The notes under the pieces were generated by a model. It did not search any database. It saw nothing but the letters and a program-made list of their open reading frames with translations, and was not told where the DNA came from. A stretch of 64,000 bases of DNA from CAZZBK01 sp964652155 (GTDB taxonomy: Bacteria; Planctomycetota; Planctomycetia; Pirellulales; PNKZ01): positions 1 through 64,000 of the forward strand of contig CAZZBK010000004.1 of the NCBI GenBank assembly GCA_964652155.1, given 5' to 3'. The position numbers and the translations under genes are program-made. This document shows, piece after piece, positions 17,999 to 26,473 of this stretch. Numbering within the stretch: position 1 is the stretch's first letter; each line of letters begins with the position of its first letter.

Positions 17999-18994
17999 TT
18001 ATCGCTCGAAAGCCGCGTCGAAGGCACGCCCGCTGGGGGCAAAGTCCCAGCGCCGCACGTTCTCGCACGCCTCGCGCGCCCCGTGCTCGCGGTCCATCCC
18101 CGAGTCTTCCCACTCGACGCTCAACGGTCCGGCGTAGTTGATCGCGTTGAGCGCGCGGATAATCTCCTCGAAGTTGACTCCCCCGCGTCCCGGCGAACGG
18201 AAGTCCCAGCCGCGACGTGGGTCGCCGAAGTTCAGGTGACTGCTCAGAATGCCCGAGCGGCCGTTGAGCGTTACGATCGCGTCCTTAATATGCACATGAT
18301 AGATCCGGTTCGGAAAGGCGCGAATGAACTCGACCGGGTCAACCCCTTGCCAAATCAAGTGACTCGGATCGAAGTTGAAGCCGAACTCCTCGCGATGGTT
18401 CAGGGCTTGTAGCGCCCGCTCGGCTGAGTAAATGTCGAACGCGATCTCGGTCGGGTGGACCTCGAGCGCGAACTTCACGCCGCACTCGGCGAACACGTCA
18501 AGGATGGGGTTCCAGCGATCGGCAAATTGTTGGTAGCCGTCGTCGATCCACTTCGAAGGTACCGGCGGGAACGAATAGAGCAAGTGCCAGATCGACGAGC
18601 CAGTGAAGCCATTGACGACGCTCACCCCCAACTTCTGCGCGGCCCGCGCGGTGTTCTTGAGTTCTTCGATGGCGCGCTTGTTGACCCCCTCGCTCTTGCC
18701 GTCCCCCCAGACATGCGGCGGCAAAATGGCTTTGTGGCGCTCGTCGATCACATCGCACACGGCCTGACCCACGAGGTGCGTGCTGATGGCGAACACCTGC
18801 AAGTCGTTCCGCTCGAGCACGTCACGTTTGGCGGCGCAATAGCCGGGGTCCTTGACGGCCTTGGCGACCTCGAAGTGATCACCCCAGCACGCCAATTCCA
18901 AGCCGGTGTAGCCGAACTCCTTGGCTTTGCGGGCGAGCGTTTCGAGCGGCAGGTCGGCCCATTGTCCGGTGAATAGCGTGACGGGACGCGCCAT
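17999..18994 (-). CDS. Sugar phosphate isomerase/epimerase (xylose isomerase-like barrel)
   Basis: A 331-residue AP-endonuclease-2/xylose-isomerase-like TIM barrel. Family features are TGLELACWGDHFEV at the N-terminus, ALEVHPTEIAFD, FNFDPSHLIWQGVDPVEFI, HVHIKDAIV and SVEWEDSGMDREHG, which supply metal-binding Glu/Asp/His residues. Proteins of this kind often work with Gfo/Idh/MocA oxidoreductases in sugar catabolism; one is 2 kb away but not in the same operon. Substrate unknown. Confidence 0.87.
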   Translation of the reverse strand: MARPVTLFTGQWADLPLETLARKAKEFGYTGLELACWGDHFEVAKAVKDPGYCAAKRDVLERNDLQVFAISTHLVGQAVCDVIDERHKAILPPHVWGDGKSEGVNKRAIEELKNTARAAQKLGVSVVNGFTGSSIWHLLYSFPPVPSKWIDDGYQQFADRWNPILDVFAECGVKFALEVHPTEIAFDIYSAERALQALNHREEFGFNFDPSHLIWQGVDPVEFIRAFPNRIYHVHIKDAIVTLNGRSGILSSHLNFGDPRRGWDFRSPGRGGVNFEEIIRALNAINYAGPLSVEWEDSGMDREHGAREACENVRRWDFAPSGRAFDAAFER

Positions 18995-19273
18995 GGTGCG
19001 GTAGCTCCGATGCCGAGAGAGGGTTGATCGATGGAGAGCGTTATTGTGCCAGAGCCGATTCAGGGATGGAAGCGGGCTATTGACCCTCAGTTAAACAGCT
19101 TAAGGATTCGTGACCTTCGTAAACGCCGCTCATCCAGCAGAAACGTAGAAGTGCGTCGGAACTAACGCGAAACTCATGGCCGCGAGAACGTAGCCGACGC
19201 GCTTCGCCGAGCATCCGCGAACCGTGAATCTGAAATGCTCGAGTATGGTCATGGCATGTGGCGCGGCCGAACG

Positions 19274-19516
19274 CTAAAGCTCAGCCGCCGGGGCTGACTC
19301 AAGCGGCTTTGTAACGGGAGAAATTGGGATAGCGGTCGCGGCCGGCTGTGGCGACGGGTTCAGCGCGGGCTGACGAGCCACGCCTTGAACGAACTTCAAG
19401 CCGCTCTTCTCTTCGCGCTCTTTGATGTCCAGAAAGATCGCGTCCAGATCGTGATTGAACCGGGCGGCATGGGCGTCACGTACGCGGCGAACTTCGTCGA
19501 CAAGTGGATCGTTCAT
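19274..19516 (-). CDS. Small toxin-partner protein (probable antitoxin)
   Basis: An 80-residue protein (MNDPLVDEVRRVRDAHAARFNHDLDAIFLDIKEREEKSGLKFV...) with a helical N-terminal half and a Pro/Ala-rich tail. It starts inside the stop of the PIN gene as an ATGA overlap. Similar short proteins follow PIN toxins of this type in toxin-first operons, so it is probably the antitoxin. The assignment rests on arrangement and remembered family resemblance. Confidence 0.6.
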   Translation of the reverse strand: MNDPLVDEVRRVRDAHAARFNHDLDAIFLDIKEREEKSGLKFVQGVARQPALNPSPQPAATAIPISPVTKPLESAPAAEL

Positions 19517-19993
19517 GGCTGGGTACCCAGTAATTCCTCGGGCGTACAGATGATAGGCGCCTTAAATCCCTTGGCCTTGCACACGGTCTCGATCAACGGC
19601 CGCATCACGGCATTCGCCATGTGGCTGCAATTCCATGTTAACAAAAACGGGATGGCTTTCGTAGCCGCAATCGCAATGTGCAGCGCGTCGTCGGTGGCCT
19701 TTACGGGCAACGCTCCTGCTCGAAGTAATTCCCTTGCCAACTCCAGTGCCTCCGCCGTCGTTTCGAGCACCAGCATGGGCTGGAGCACCCCAAGTCGCTC
19801 TTGGGCGGCTCGAGCATCACCAACTCCGGCCTCGTCGAGAACAAGTTGGGATATGCAAAGCTCGTAATTCGCCCGGCGAGTATCCCACCATTCGTGGGTG
19901 ACCTGCCTGATGCCCAGCACTGACCACATCGCGGCTGGGCCGTGCAGTCAAGTAGCTCACGACGGTCGTTTCGATATAGACGCGTTCAGCCAT
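19513..19993 (-). pseudogene. PIN-domain toxin, frameshifted near its N-terminus
   Basis: A start codon at 19993 opens a typical PIN N-terminus (MAERVYIETTVVSYLTARPSR), but this frame is lost near 19905. The rest of the protein continues in another frame as QVTHEWWDTRRANYELCISQL, then KATDDALHIAIAA, LLTWNCSHMANA and ICTPEELLG. Removing one base from the GCAGG/CCTGC stretch near 19903-19907 joins GHQ to QVTHEWW and restores a family-like protein. Either the toxin is inactivated or this is a base-call error. Confidence 0.75.
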
Positions 19994-20242
19994 GATTGCA
20001 TTGTATCACGGTCCGCTTGAATCCTGGATACCCCGTCATCCAATCGATGTCATCTTCTGAAATTGTCCGGGCAACCCTTTCGCCGCAGCCTCGACTTTGG
20101 GGTACCTTGCACACGCTCAACGATCACTCGCCGGAACGGTAGTTCCATCCGTGAACGACACCCGTACGACCACGCCCGCTCGACCAGAAGCCGCCTGTCA
20201 CGCAGCAAACTCGCTGAGACGTATAAAACTCAACGAGACCAT

Positions 20243-20560
20243 TTAAGGTGCGCCCGCAGGACCGTCACGGCCAGATAAAGGTTCGGCGTTCGGTCTCCTC
20301 GACGCACGAACCACGAGGAAGGGTAAGCCGGCTACCGCGCAGACCGGGAGAGCGAGAATCGCTCCGCCGATGAACATGGGTACCAAACCGGGATTGAAGT
20401 CGAAACAAGCCACCCACCCTCGTTCGTGGAGAAGGTTGAGAATTGAGCACAGGGCGGCTCCAACGAGGCAAGATGTTCCGAACGCTCGGATGAATAAATG
20501 GACGACAAACGCCGCGATGGCGACTACGGCGAAATACTCTCCGACGCCATACCACATCAA
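20243..20560 (-). CDS. Small hypothetical membrane protein
   Basis: A 105-residue protein with three hydrophobic segments (about 8-25, 28-42 and 60-84) and a polar tail. No family is recognised. It is the only reasonable frame in the stretch between the decayed toxin locus and the DUF11 gene, and no homology-based support can be given from sequence alone. Confidence 0.45.
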   Translation of the reverse strand: MMWYGVGEYFAVVAIAAFVVHLFIRAFGTSCLVGAALCSILNLLHERGWVACFDFNPGLVPMFIGGAILALPVCAVAGLPFLVVRASRRPNAEPLSGRDGPAGAP

Positions 20561-20901
20561 CAGAGCCGCCTAGCATTGTTATTAGATGTGTCTTGCCGTC
20601 ATGGTAACACCCCTCGGTGGCACGACCAAGACTGTTCGGCTTTCACCGCGCGAGAGTAAGCCGGAGCGACGTTATCCCCGACCTGACGGTCGGGGCTCGG
20701 AGGAATTTCCCGCAAAGAGAAGAATCCCACTGCGCCTATTCGCGCGTGCGAGTTGCGCGCACCGCCTGTAACGGTTGTGCGGCCATGAGGCCTTTTCGCA
20801 GCGTAAAATGTTGCCCGAACGCCACAAGTTGCCAATTCGCGTGCTAAGGTTGCTATGCGAGAACGTCTCGCTCCGCGCCCTGCTCGTCGAGTGACTCGGC
20901 C
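20561..20901. other. Intergenic region with one strong hairpin
   Basis: No convincing gene is seen in these 341 bases before the DUF11 protein. The one clear structure is an 8-bp perfect stem, CCCCGACC (20676-20683) and GGTCGGGG (20688-20695), around a TGAC loop. It follows the small membrane gene transcribed away from it, so it is not that gene's terminator. It may be a dispersed repeat. Confidence 0.5.
20676..20695. repeat. 8-bp stem GC hairpin
   Basis: Perfect inverted repeat CCCCGACC-TGAC-GGTCGGGG. The arm resembles CCCCGAC/GTCGGGG of the hairpin inside the GT4 gene at 30944-30965, so the two may be relatives, though the flanks differ. Confidence 0.7.
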
Positions 20902-23394
20902 ATGCCCCATCATCGCACCACCAACCGCCTCACGCTGGGGACCTTGGTCCTCGGACTCCTGGTGGCGCTGTTGAGCGTCGAGGTCGCGCAGGCCTTTACC
21001 TGGCCGCGCATCGACCCGTCGGGCAAGCAAATCTTCCTCTGGCCCAATCAGAACCCCAACTACCTGTACCAGCCCGGCTATGTGCGGCGCTGGCATGAGT
21101 CGGGCGTGCAGGTGTTGCCCACGCGGGTCATTGCACCGGTCGGGGCCGAGGTGATTATGACCGCTGGTGTCTGTGGCAAGGACGGTCACCTCACGGCCCA
21201 TGAGCGGGTCGAATGGGCGATTGCCCCCGGCAGCGTGGGTCACTTTGTGGCCGTGGGCGACAACCCGGGCTTGCATCTGCTGGGCACGCAGACGCGCCCC
21301 AAGAAGGTCGACAACAGCTTTGCGATCGGCACCACGTCGTCGCAGTACTTGCGACTCAATCGCGGCACGCCGACACCGACCGACGACGTGAAAGTGAATC
21401 GCGGCCAGGCTTGGATCACCGTCACCTCGCCCATCGAGGGGACAAGTTACGTGACCGCCTACGCGCCCGAGGCGTACCCCTGGGACAAGCGGATCGACAC
21501 CGGGTCGATCTACTGGATTGACGCCCAGTGGACGTTTCCGCCGCCGCGCTTGGGTCGCAGCGCGGGCACGCCGTGCGTGCTGTCGACCAAGCTGATTCGC
21601 AAGACCACGTTCCGCCCGCTCATCAACTGGCGCGTGCGTTACGAGGTGCTCGATGGCCCGCAAGCCGGCTTCGACTCGGGACTCGACACCGGTCCGAGCC
21701 GCATCACCGAGGTTACGACCAATGCCGAGGGCGAAGCGGTGGCCACGCTCCGCAAGCTCGACGGCACACGCGGACTCAACAACGTCCGCATCACGATCAT
21801 TCGACCCTCGACCGCCGCGGCCGACGAGTTGGAACTGAACGTCGCCACCGGGCAGACCGCCGTGCAGTGGAACGAGTCGGGGCTGACGATCGACAAGCAA
21901 GGCCCGCAACAAGCCCTGGCCGGCCAACGTGTGCAGTACCGCATCGACGTGCATAACGCCGGCGTGCAAACCGCGCGTGACGTCACGGTGATCGACGATC
22001 TGCGCCCGGGTCTTGAGTACCAGCACAGCGACCCACCGGCGGCCGTCACCGGCAACCAGGTCCAGTGGCGACTCGGCGACATGATTGCCGGCGAACGCAA
22101 GTCGCTCAGTGTCACGTTGCTTGCCGGTCAGAGTGGCACGTTCCAGAACTGTGTCACGGCGCGCACGGCGGACGGCCTCACGGTGCAGAGTTGCACGACG
22201 ACGAGTGTCGCGCCCGCCGCGGCCGCCGCGCCGCCCATTCGCCTCGAAGTGACCGGCCCCGCGCAGACCACGGTCGGCGCGCGGGTCACGTTTCTGCTCA
22301 ACATCATCAACACGAGCCCCTCGCCTACCGCCAAGTTTGTGCTCATCGACCGCTATGAAGCCGGCCTGCGGCACCCGAGCTTGAAAGAGAACCCGATCTA
22401 TCGCGACATCGAGCCGCTCGCGCCGGGCGAGTCGCGGCAGATCACGGTCGAGTTTGACGCGATTGCGCCGGGACCGACGTGCAATATCGTCGAGATTGTC
22501 AACGACGGCAGCAACGCGCTCGTAGCCAGCAACCGCGCGTGCGTGAATGTCGCCCCCGGCGGCACGGTGCCTCCGGCGACTGCGCCCACCACGCCCACCC
22601 CAACTCCGCCGATCACACAACCCCCAACCACGACGCCGACCGCGCCGACTCCGGTCACCCCCGAGGCACCACGTCCCACGCTGCAAATTCGCAAGACGGG
22701 ACCCAACCAGCGGCTCGCCGGCGAGCAGGCCGAGTTCACGATCGATATTACGAACACGAGCACCGTCAACGCGACCCAGTTGAAGCTCACGGACAACTAC
22801 GACACGGTGCTGCGACCCGTGCAAGCGACCGACGGCCACGCATTCGTGGGCAACGACTTGGTGTGGGTCGTCGATCAACTCCCGCCGAATCGCACGATCC
22901 GCTTTCAGGTCGTGTGCCGCTGCGACCGCGCCGCGCCGCGGGCCTGCAATCGCGTGACGGTCAGCTGCGCCGAGGGGGCCCGCGCCGACGACGAGTTCTG
23001 CTTGGCCATCCAGAGCGTCGTCGTGCCGCTGAGCATCTCGCTCACCGACTCGACTGACCCGCTCAACGTGGGAGCCGTCGGCCTGTATGAAATCCGGGTC
23101 ACGAACAATGGCACCGACTCGGACCGGAACGTGGCGGTGGGGGTGACCTTTCCTGCCGAGTTAACCCCACTTGACCAAGGTAACAGCGGACCGTCTCCCA
23201 ACACCCGCTTCAGTGTCCAGGGGCAGACCGTCCGCTTCGAGCCGATTGCCGAGATTCGCGGGAAAGAAACCCTGATCTATCGCGTCAATGCCCGCGCGAT
23301 GGGTGCTGGCACGAACGTCACGATCCGTGCCGAGGTGACGAGCCAGAATACCCCCACGCCCGCCTCGGCCGACACCAAGACGACCACGTTTTGA
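20902..23394 (+). CDS. Exported multi-domain DUF11 surface protein
   Basis: An 830-residue exported protein with a signal peptide (about 1-34, ending EVAQAF). After an N-terminal region of about 290 residues come four Ig-like DUF11 repeats, starting near residues 325 (LTIDKQGPQQALAGQRVQYRI), 445 (LEVTGPAQTTVGARVTF), 594 (LQIRKTGPNQRLAGEQAEF) and 709 (SISLTDSTDPLNVGAVGLY). A Pro/Thr-rich linker (about 553-593) separates repeats two and three. Such proteins are probably cell-surface or stalk-type structural components; the role is inferred from architecture. Confidence 0.85.
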   Translation: MPHHRTTNRLTLGTLVLGLLVALLSVEVAQAFTWPRIDPSGKQIFLWPNQNPNYLYQPGYVRRWHESGVQVLPTRVIAPVGAEVIMTAGVCGKDGHLTAHERVEWAIAPGSVGHFVAVGDNPGLHLLGTQTRPKKVDNSFAIGTTSSQYLRLNRGTPTPTDDVKVNRGQAWITVTSPIEGTSYVTAYAPEAYPWDKRIDTGSIYWIDAQWTFPPPRLGRSAGTPCVLSTKLIRKTTFRPLINWRVRYEVLDGPQAGFDSGLDTGPSRITEVTTNAEGEAVATLRKLDGTRGLNNVRITIIRPSTAAADELELNVATGQTAVQWNESGLTIDKQGPQQALAGQRVQYRIDVHNAGVQTARDVTVIDDLRPGLEYQHSDPPAAVTGNQVQWRLGDMIAGERKSLSVTLLAGQSGTFQNCVTARTADGLTVQSCTTTSVAPAAAAAPPIRLEVTGPAQTTVGARVTFLLNIINTSPSPTAKFVLIDRYEAGLRHPSLKENPIYRDIEPLAPGESRQITVEFDAIAPGPTCNIVEIVNDGSNALVASNRACVNVAPGGTVPPATAPTTPTPTPPITQPPTTTPTAPTPVTPEAPRPTLQIRKTGPNQRLAGEQAEFTIDITNTSTVNATQLKLTDNYDTVLRPVQATDGHAFVGNDLVWVVDQLPPNRTIRFQVVCRCDRAAPRACNRVTVSCAEGARADDEFCLAIQSVVVPLSISLTDSTDPLNVGAVGLYEIRVTNNGTDSDRNVAVGVTFPAELTPLDQGNSGPSPNTRFSVQGQTVRFEPIAEIRGKETLIYRVNARAMGAGTNVTIRAEVTSQNTPTPASADTKTTTF

Positions 23395-23453
23395 ACACAC
23401 GGCAAATAATGGTCGACACCCGTGAGAGTGGGCTGAGAATTGCCCTCAACCGC

Positions 23454-23481
23454 TAGACGCCCCGCGAGAGCGTGGTATGAT
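23454..23481 (+). promoter_or_regulatory. Possible sigma-70-like promoter of infA
   Basis: TAGACG (23454-23459), a 16-bp spacer and TATGAT (23476-23481) resemble -35 and -10 boxes about 70 nt before the infA start. Planctomycete promoter consensus is poorly defined, so this is a sequence match only. Confidence 0.35.
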
Positions 23482-23549
23482 AAGCGATTATCTTGGAGAC
23501 TATTGCCACGGGCGATAGTCACTGGCACACGGACACTTGTTTGGACGCT

Positions 23550-23771
23550 ATGGCACAAAAGGAAGAAGCACTCGAGGTCGACGGCACCGTGACGCAAGCG
23601 CTGGCCAACACGCGCTTCCGCGTGGCGCTCGAAGGGGGTCACGAGGTGATCGCCCACGTGGCTGGCCGGATGCGCAAGAATTTCATCCGCATTGTGCCGG
23701 GCGACAAAGTCAAGGTCGAGCTCTCGCCTTACGACCTGACCAAGGGACGCATCACGTTCCGCGAACGTTAA
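23550..23771 (+). CDS. infA: Translation initiation factor IF-1
   Basis: A 73-residue S1-like OB-fold protein that binds the 30S A site during initiation. Typical stretches are EVDGTVTQALANTRFRVALEGGHEVIAHVAGRMRKNFIRI and the C-terminal GDKVKVELSPYDLTKGRITFRER. ATG 23550 (MAQKEEALEV) is chosen because it gives standard IF-1 length; upstream in-frame codons add unrelated residues. It stands alone here, not in a ribosomal protein operon. Confidence 0.96.
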   Translation: MAQKEEALEVDGTVTQALANTRFRVALEGGHEVIAHVAGRMRKNFIRIVPGDKVKVELSPYDLTKGRITFRER

Positions 23772-24057
23772 GCGCGTGCCGGCCGCTGTGCCGATCGTTC
23801 GCCTGTCCTTTCCTGGCTCAAGCTGCGCACGGCGGTTTTCTCGCGCTGCGCAATAAATATCTTGGCGCGGCGAATAATGTGCGCCGAGGCGCTGTGGCCG
23901 TGTGAGCCAAATTGGCGTAAAACTTTAGCTTGGCGGCGCGGGTATGATGTTTCGTCTGCGCTGCGCACCACGGATGTTTTTTGAGTCTCGCCGGAATTCA
24001 CGCGCTGCCCAACCAACGAGCGCGACGAACTTGGCAACTTTTGGAGGAGTACAACTC

Positions 24058-25704
24058 GTGAAGAAGTTCATGCTGACGGCGCTCGCCGTCGTTGCGGTCA
24101 CTTTCAGCGCGCTCGCCGCGCACGCCCAAGAACAAAAGCCCGTCGTGGTCGTCTCCTGGGCCGGCTACGACGAGCTGATCCGCGATGTCGACTACCTCGG
24201 CAAAATCTCAGACAACCCCGACCTGTCGAAGAGCATCGAAGGCGCGATCGCCTTCTTCACGCAGTTCCAAGGACTCGCCGGACTCGACAAGGCCAAGCCC
24301 GTCGGCATCGCGCTGAACACCGACGGCGCGACCTTCTCGCCGCTCGGGTTTATTCCGGTGACCGACCTCAAGAAGCTGCTGGGCGTATTGGCGCCGCACG
24401 TTGGCGAGGCAGCCGACGCCGGCGACGACGTCAAGCGACTGATGGCCGGCCGGGCCCCGCTGTTCATCAAGGAACAAAAGGGCTGGGCCTTCATCGGCAT
24501 GAGCAAAGAAGCCCTGCAAGGCACGCTCCCCGCCGACCCCGTCGCGCTGCTCGACGGCCTGAACAAGGAATACGACCTCGGCGCGCGGGTCTTCGTGCAA
24601 AACGTCCCACCCGCATACCGCGAATGGGCCATGCAACTGATCCAGTCCAGCGCTGAACAAAACCTCCGCCAAGCGGCCGGCCCGCAAGCCGAACAATTGC
24701 AAAAGCAACTCGGCCAGCTCAAGACCGTCTTCAACGATCTCGATCGCCTCTCGTTCGGCTGGGCCATCGACTCGGTCGAAAAGCGGTTCCTCGCCGACTT
24801 CTCGTTCACGGCCGTCAAGGGCTCGAAGCTCGCCCAGCAGATCGTCGCCTCGCAACAGGTGCAATCGAACCTCGCGGGCTTCATGCTTCCCGACGCCGTG
24901 TTCAAGGCCCTCATGACCAGCGTCGTCACGAGCGAGGATATCGAGACCGCCCTCACGGCCCTCGCCGACGCCCGCCAGCAATTGATCGCCTCGATCGACA
25001 AGGGCTCGTTCAAGGACGACACCGAGCGCGACTTGGTCCGCGCGTGGGCCACGCAGCTCGTCAGCGTCGGCGAAGACACGATCAAGACCGGCCGCTACAG
25101 CGCCGGCGCGGCGGTCGTGGGCGAAGGCCCCTTCACGTTCGTCGTCGGTGGCGAGATCGCCAGCGGCAATAAGCTGGAGCAACTGTTCCTCGACGTCGTC
25201 AGCCATCTCCAGAAGAAGCCCGAGTTGAAGAATCAGGACATCGAGATCACGCTCAACTCGGACAAGGAGTCGGGCATCACCTTCCATGAGATCGCGCTCC
25301 CAGTGCCCCCGATCGGCAAGGATCGCGAAAAGATCGAGGCGATTATCGGCGAAGAGATCGTGGTGACCTTCGGGTTCAGCAAGGATCGGTTCTTCGTCGC
25401 GCTCGGCGAGGACGGCGTCGACACGGTCGTCGACATCCTCGATGCCTCGGCAAAGGGCTCGCTCAAGACGCTCCCGTTCCAGGCTTCGCTGGCTTTGTCG
25501 CCGATCTTGGATTTGGCCGCCGAGCTGGACGACGACCCCAAGCTCAAGCTGTTTGCCGATTTCCTCGAACCGCCCAAGGATCACCTCCGCCTCTCGACGC
25601 CGCTCAAGAACGAGGGGATTCAGTCCCGGTTCGAGGTCGAAGAGAGCATCCTCGCGGCATTTGGCAAGCTCGTGCATGCTGAAATGACCAAACCGCGTCG
25701 TTAA
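24058..25704 (+). CDS. Secreted hypothetical protein
   Basis: A 548-residue exported protein with a clear signal peptide (VKKFMLTALAVVAVTFSALAAHAQ, about 1-24). The mature part has repeated alpha/beta stretches such as VVVVSWAGYDELIRDVDYLGKI, KPVGIALNTDG and FGFSKDRFFVALGEDGVDTVVDIL, without recognisable catalytic motifs. No function is proposed. The GTG at 24058 is chosen because GGAGG lies at about 24043-24047 and the codon opens the signal peptide; the frame itself extends 38 codons upstream. Confidence 0.75.
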   Translation: MKKFMLTALAVVAVTFSALAAHAQEQKPVVVVSWAGYDELIRDVDYLGKISDNPDLSKSIEGAIAFFTQFQGLAGLDKAKPVGIALNTDGATFSPLGFIPVTDLKKLLGVLAPHVGEAADAGDDVKRLMAGRAPLFIKEQKGWAFIGMSKEALQGTLPADPVALLDGLNKEYDLGARVFVQNVPPAYREWAMQLIQSSAEQNLRQAAGPQAEQLQKQLGQLKTVFNDLDRLSFGWAIDSVEKRFLADFSFTAVKGSKLAQQIVASQQVQSNLAGFMLPDAVFKALMTSVVTSEDIETALTALADARQQLIASIDKGSFKDDTERDLVRAWATQLVSVGEDTIKTGRYSAGAAVVGEGPFTFVVGGEIASGNKLEQLFLDVVSHLQKKPELKNQDIEITLNSDKESGITFHEIALPVPPIGKDREKIEAIIGEEIVVTFGFSKDRFFVALGEDGVDTVVDILDASAKGSLKTLPFQASLALSPILDLAAELDDDPKLKLFADFLEPPKDHLRLSTPLKNEGIQSRFEVEESILAAFGKLVHAEMTKPRR

Positions 25705-25735
25705 CGCACGCCTCGCACACGGCGTTCGACCAGCC

Positions 25736-26473
25736 ATGAAACGCGTCATCCTGCTGCAAGCCCGGGTCAACTCGACACGGTTGAAAGGCAAGGTGCTGCT
25801 CGACTTGGCCGGCGCGCCCCTGTTGCGTCGCATGATCGAACGCCTGCAACGCTGTGGCCACGTCGACGAGATCGTCGTGGCCACCAGCGTTGACCGGGCC
25901 GACGACCCACTCATTCCGCTCGCCGACGCATGCGGCGTGCGATGGTATCGCGGTGACGAACACGACGTGCTCCGCCGCATGACGCGTGCCGCGCAAGAAG
26001 CCCACGCCGACATCGCCGTTCGCGTCACCGGCGACTGCCCGTTGATCGACCCCGCCACGACCGATCGCGTGATTGCCGACCTCGTCGAGCACGCCCAAGA
26101 GACCGACTACAGCAGCAACGTGATCCGCCGCACCTACCCTCGCGGCCTCGACACCGAAGCCATGTTCATCGACGTGCTCGAGCGCATGGAACGCCTGGCG
26201 CAGTCGACCCCCGCGCGCGAGCATGTCACGGTCTACTTGCGGGGCGAGCGGCGCGACCTATTCGCCGTCCGCGACGTGATCGACGAGCAGGACAACAGCG
26301 ATCTGCGTTGGACGGTCGACACGAGCGACGACCTGGAACTGCTCCGCGCGTTGTTCACCGACTTGCAGCTTGCCGAGCGAGACGTCTCGTATCGCGAATT
26401 GCTCGCCTACGTGCGGGCTCGACCGCAACTCATGCACCTCAATCGCGAGAGCACGACATGGTCCCCAACCTAA
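25736..26473 (+). CDS. SpsF/NeuA-like cytidylyltransferase
   Basis: A 245-residue nucleotidyltransferase of the SpsF type (COG1861), related to CMP-sialic acid synthetases. It starts ILLQARVNSTRLKGKVLLDLAGAPLLRRMIERL, with the glycine-poor RVNSTRLKGK nucleotide-binding stretch, and continues VRVTGDCPLIDP, which carries metal-binding acidic residues. It heads a tightly packed run with a PseG-like and a NeuB-like gene, matching the spsF-spsG-spsE order of coat polysaccharide loci. It probably activates a nonulosonic acid with CMP. Confidence 0.85.
   Translation: MKRVILLQARVNSTRLKGKVLLDLAGAPLLRRMIERLQRCGHVDEIVVATSVDRADDPLIPLADACGVRWYRGDEHDVLRRMTRAAQEAHADIAVRVTGDCPLIDPATTDRVIADLVEHAQETDYSSNVIRRTYPRGLDTEAMFIDVLERMERLAQSTPAREHVTVYLRGERRDLFAVRDVIDEQDNSDLRWTVDTSDDLELLRALFTDLQLAERDVSYRELLAYVRARPQLMHLNRESTTWSPT

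Noticed and set aside
20599..22878. A 759-codon open frame on the minus strand
   Set aside because: It is antisense to the DUF11 gene, whose signal peptide and repeats are clear. High GC content creates such long shadow frames; the translation is Arg/Gly/Val-rich without domains.
24208..26058. A 616-codon minus-strand open frame
   Set aside because: It is antisense to the secreted protein and SpsF genes and shows the composition of a shadow frame.
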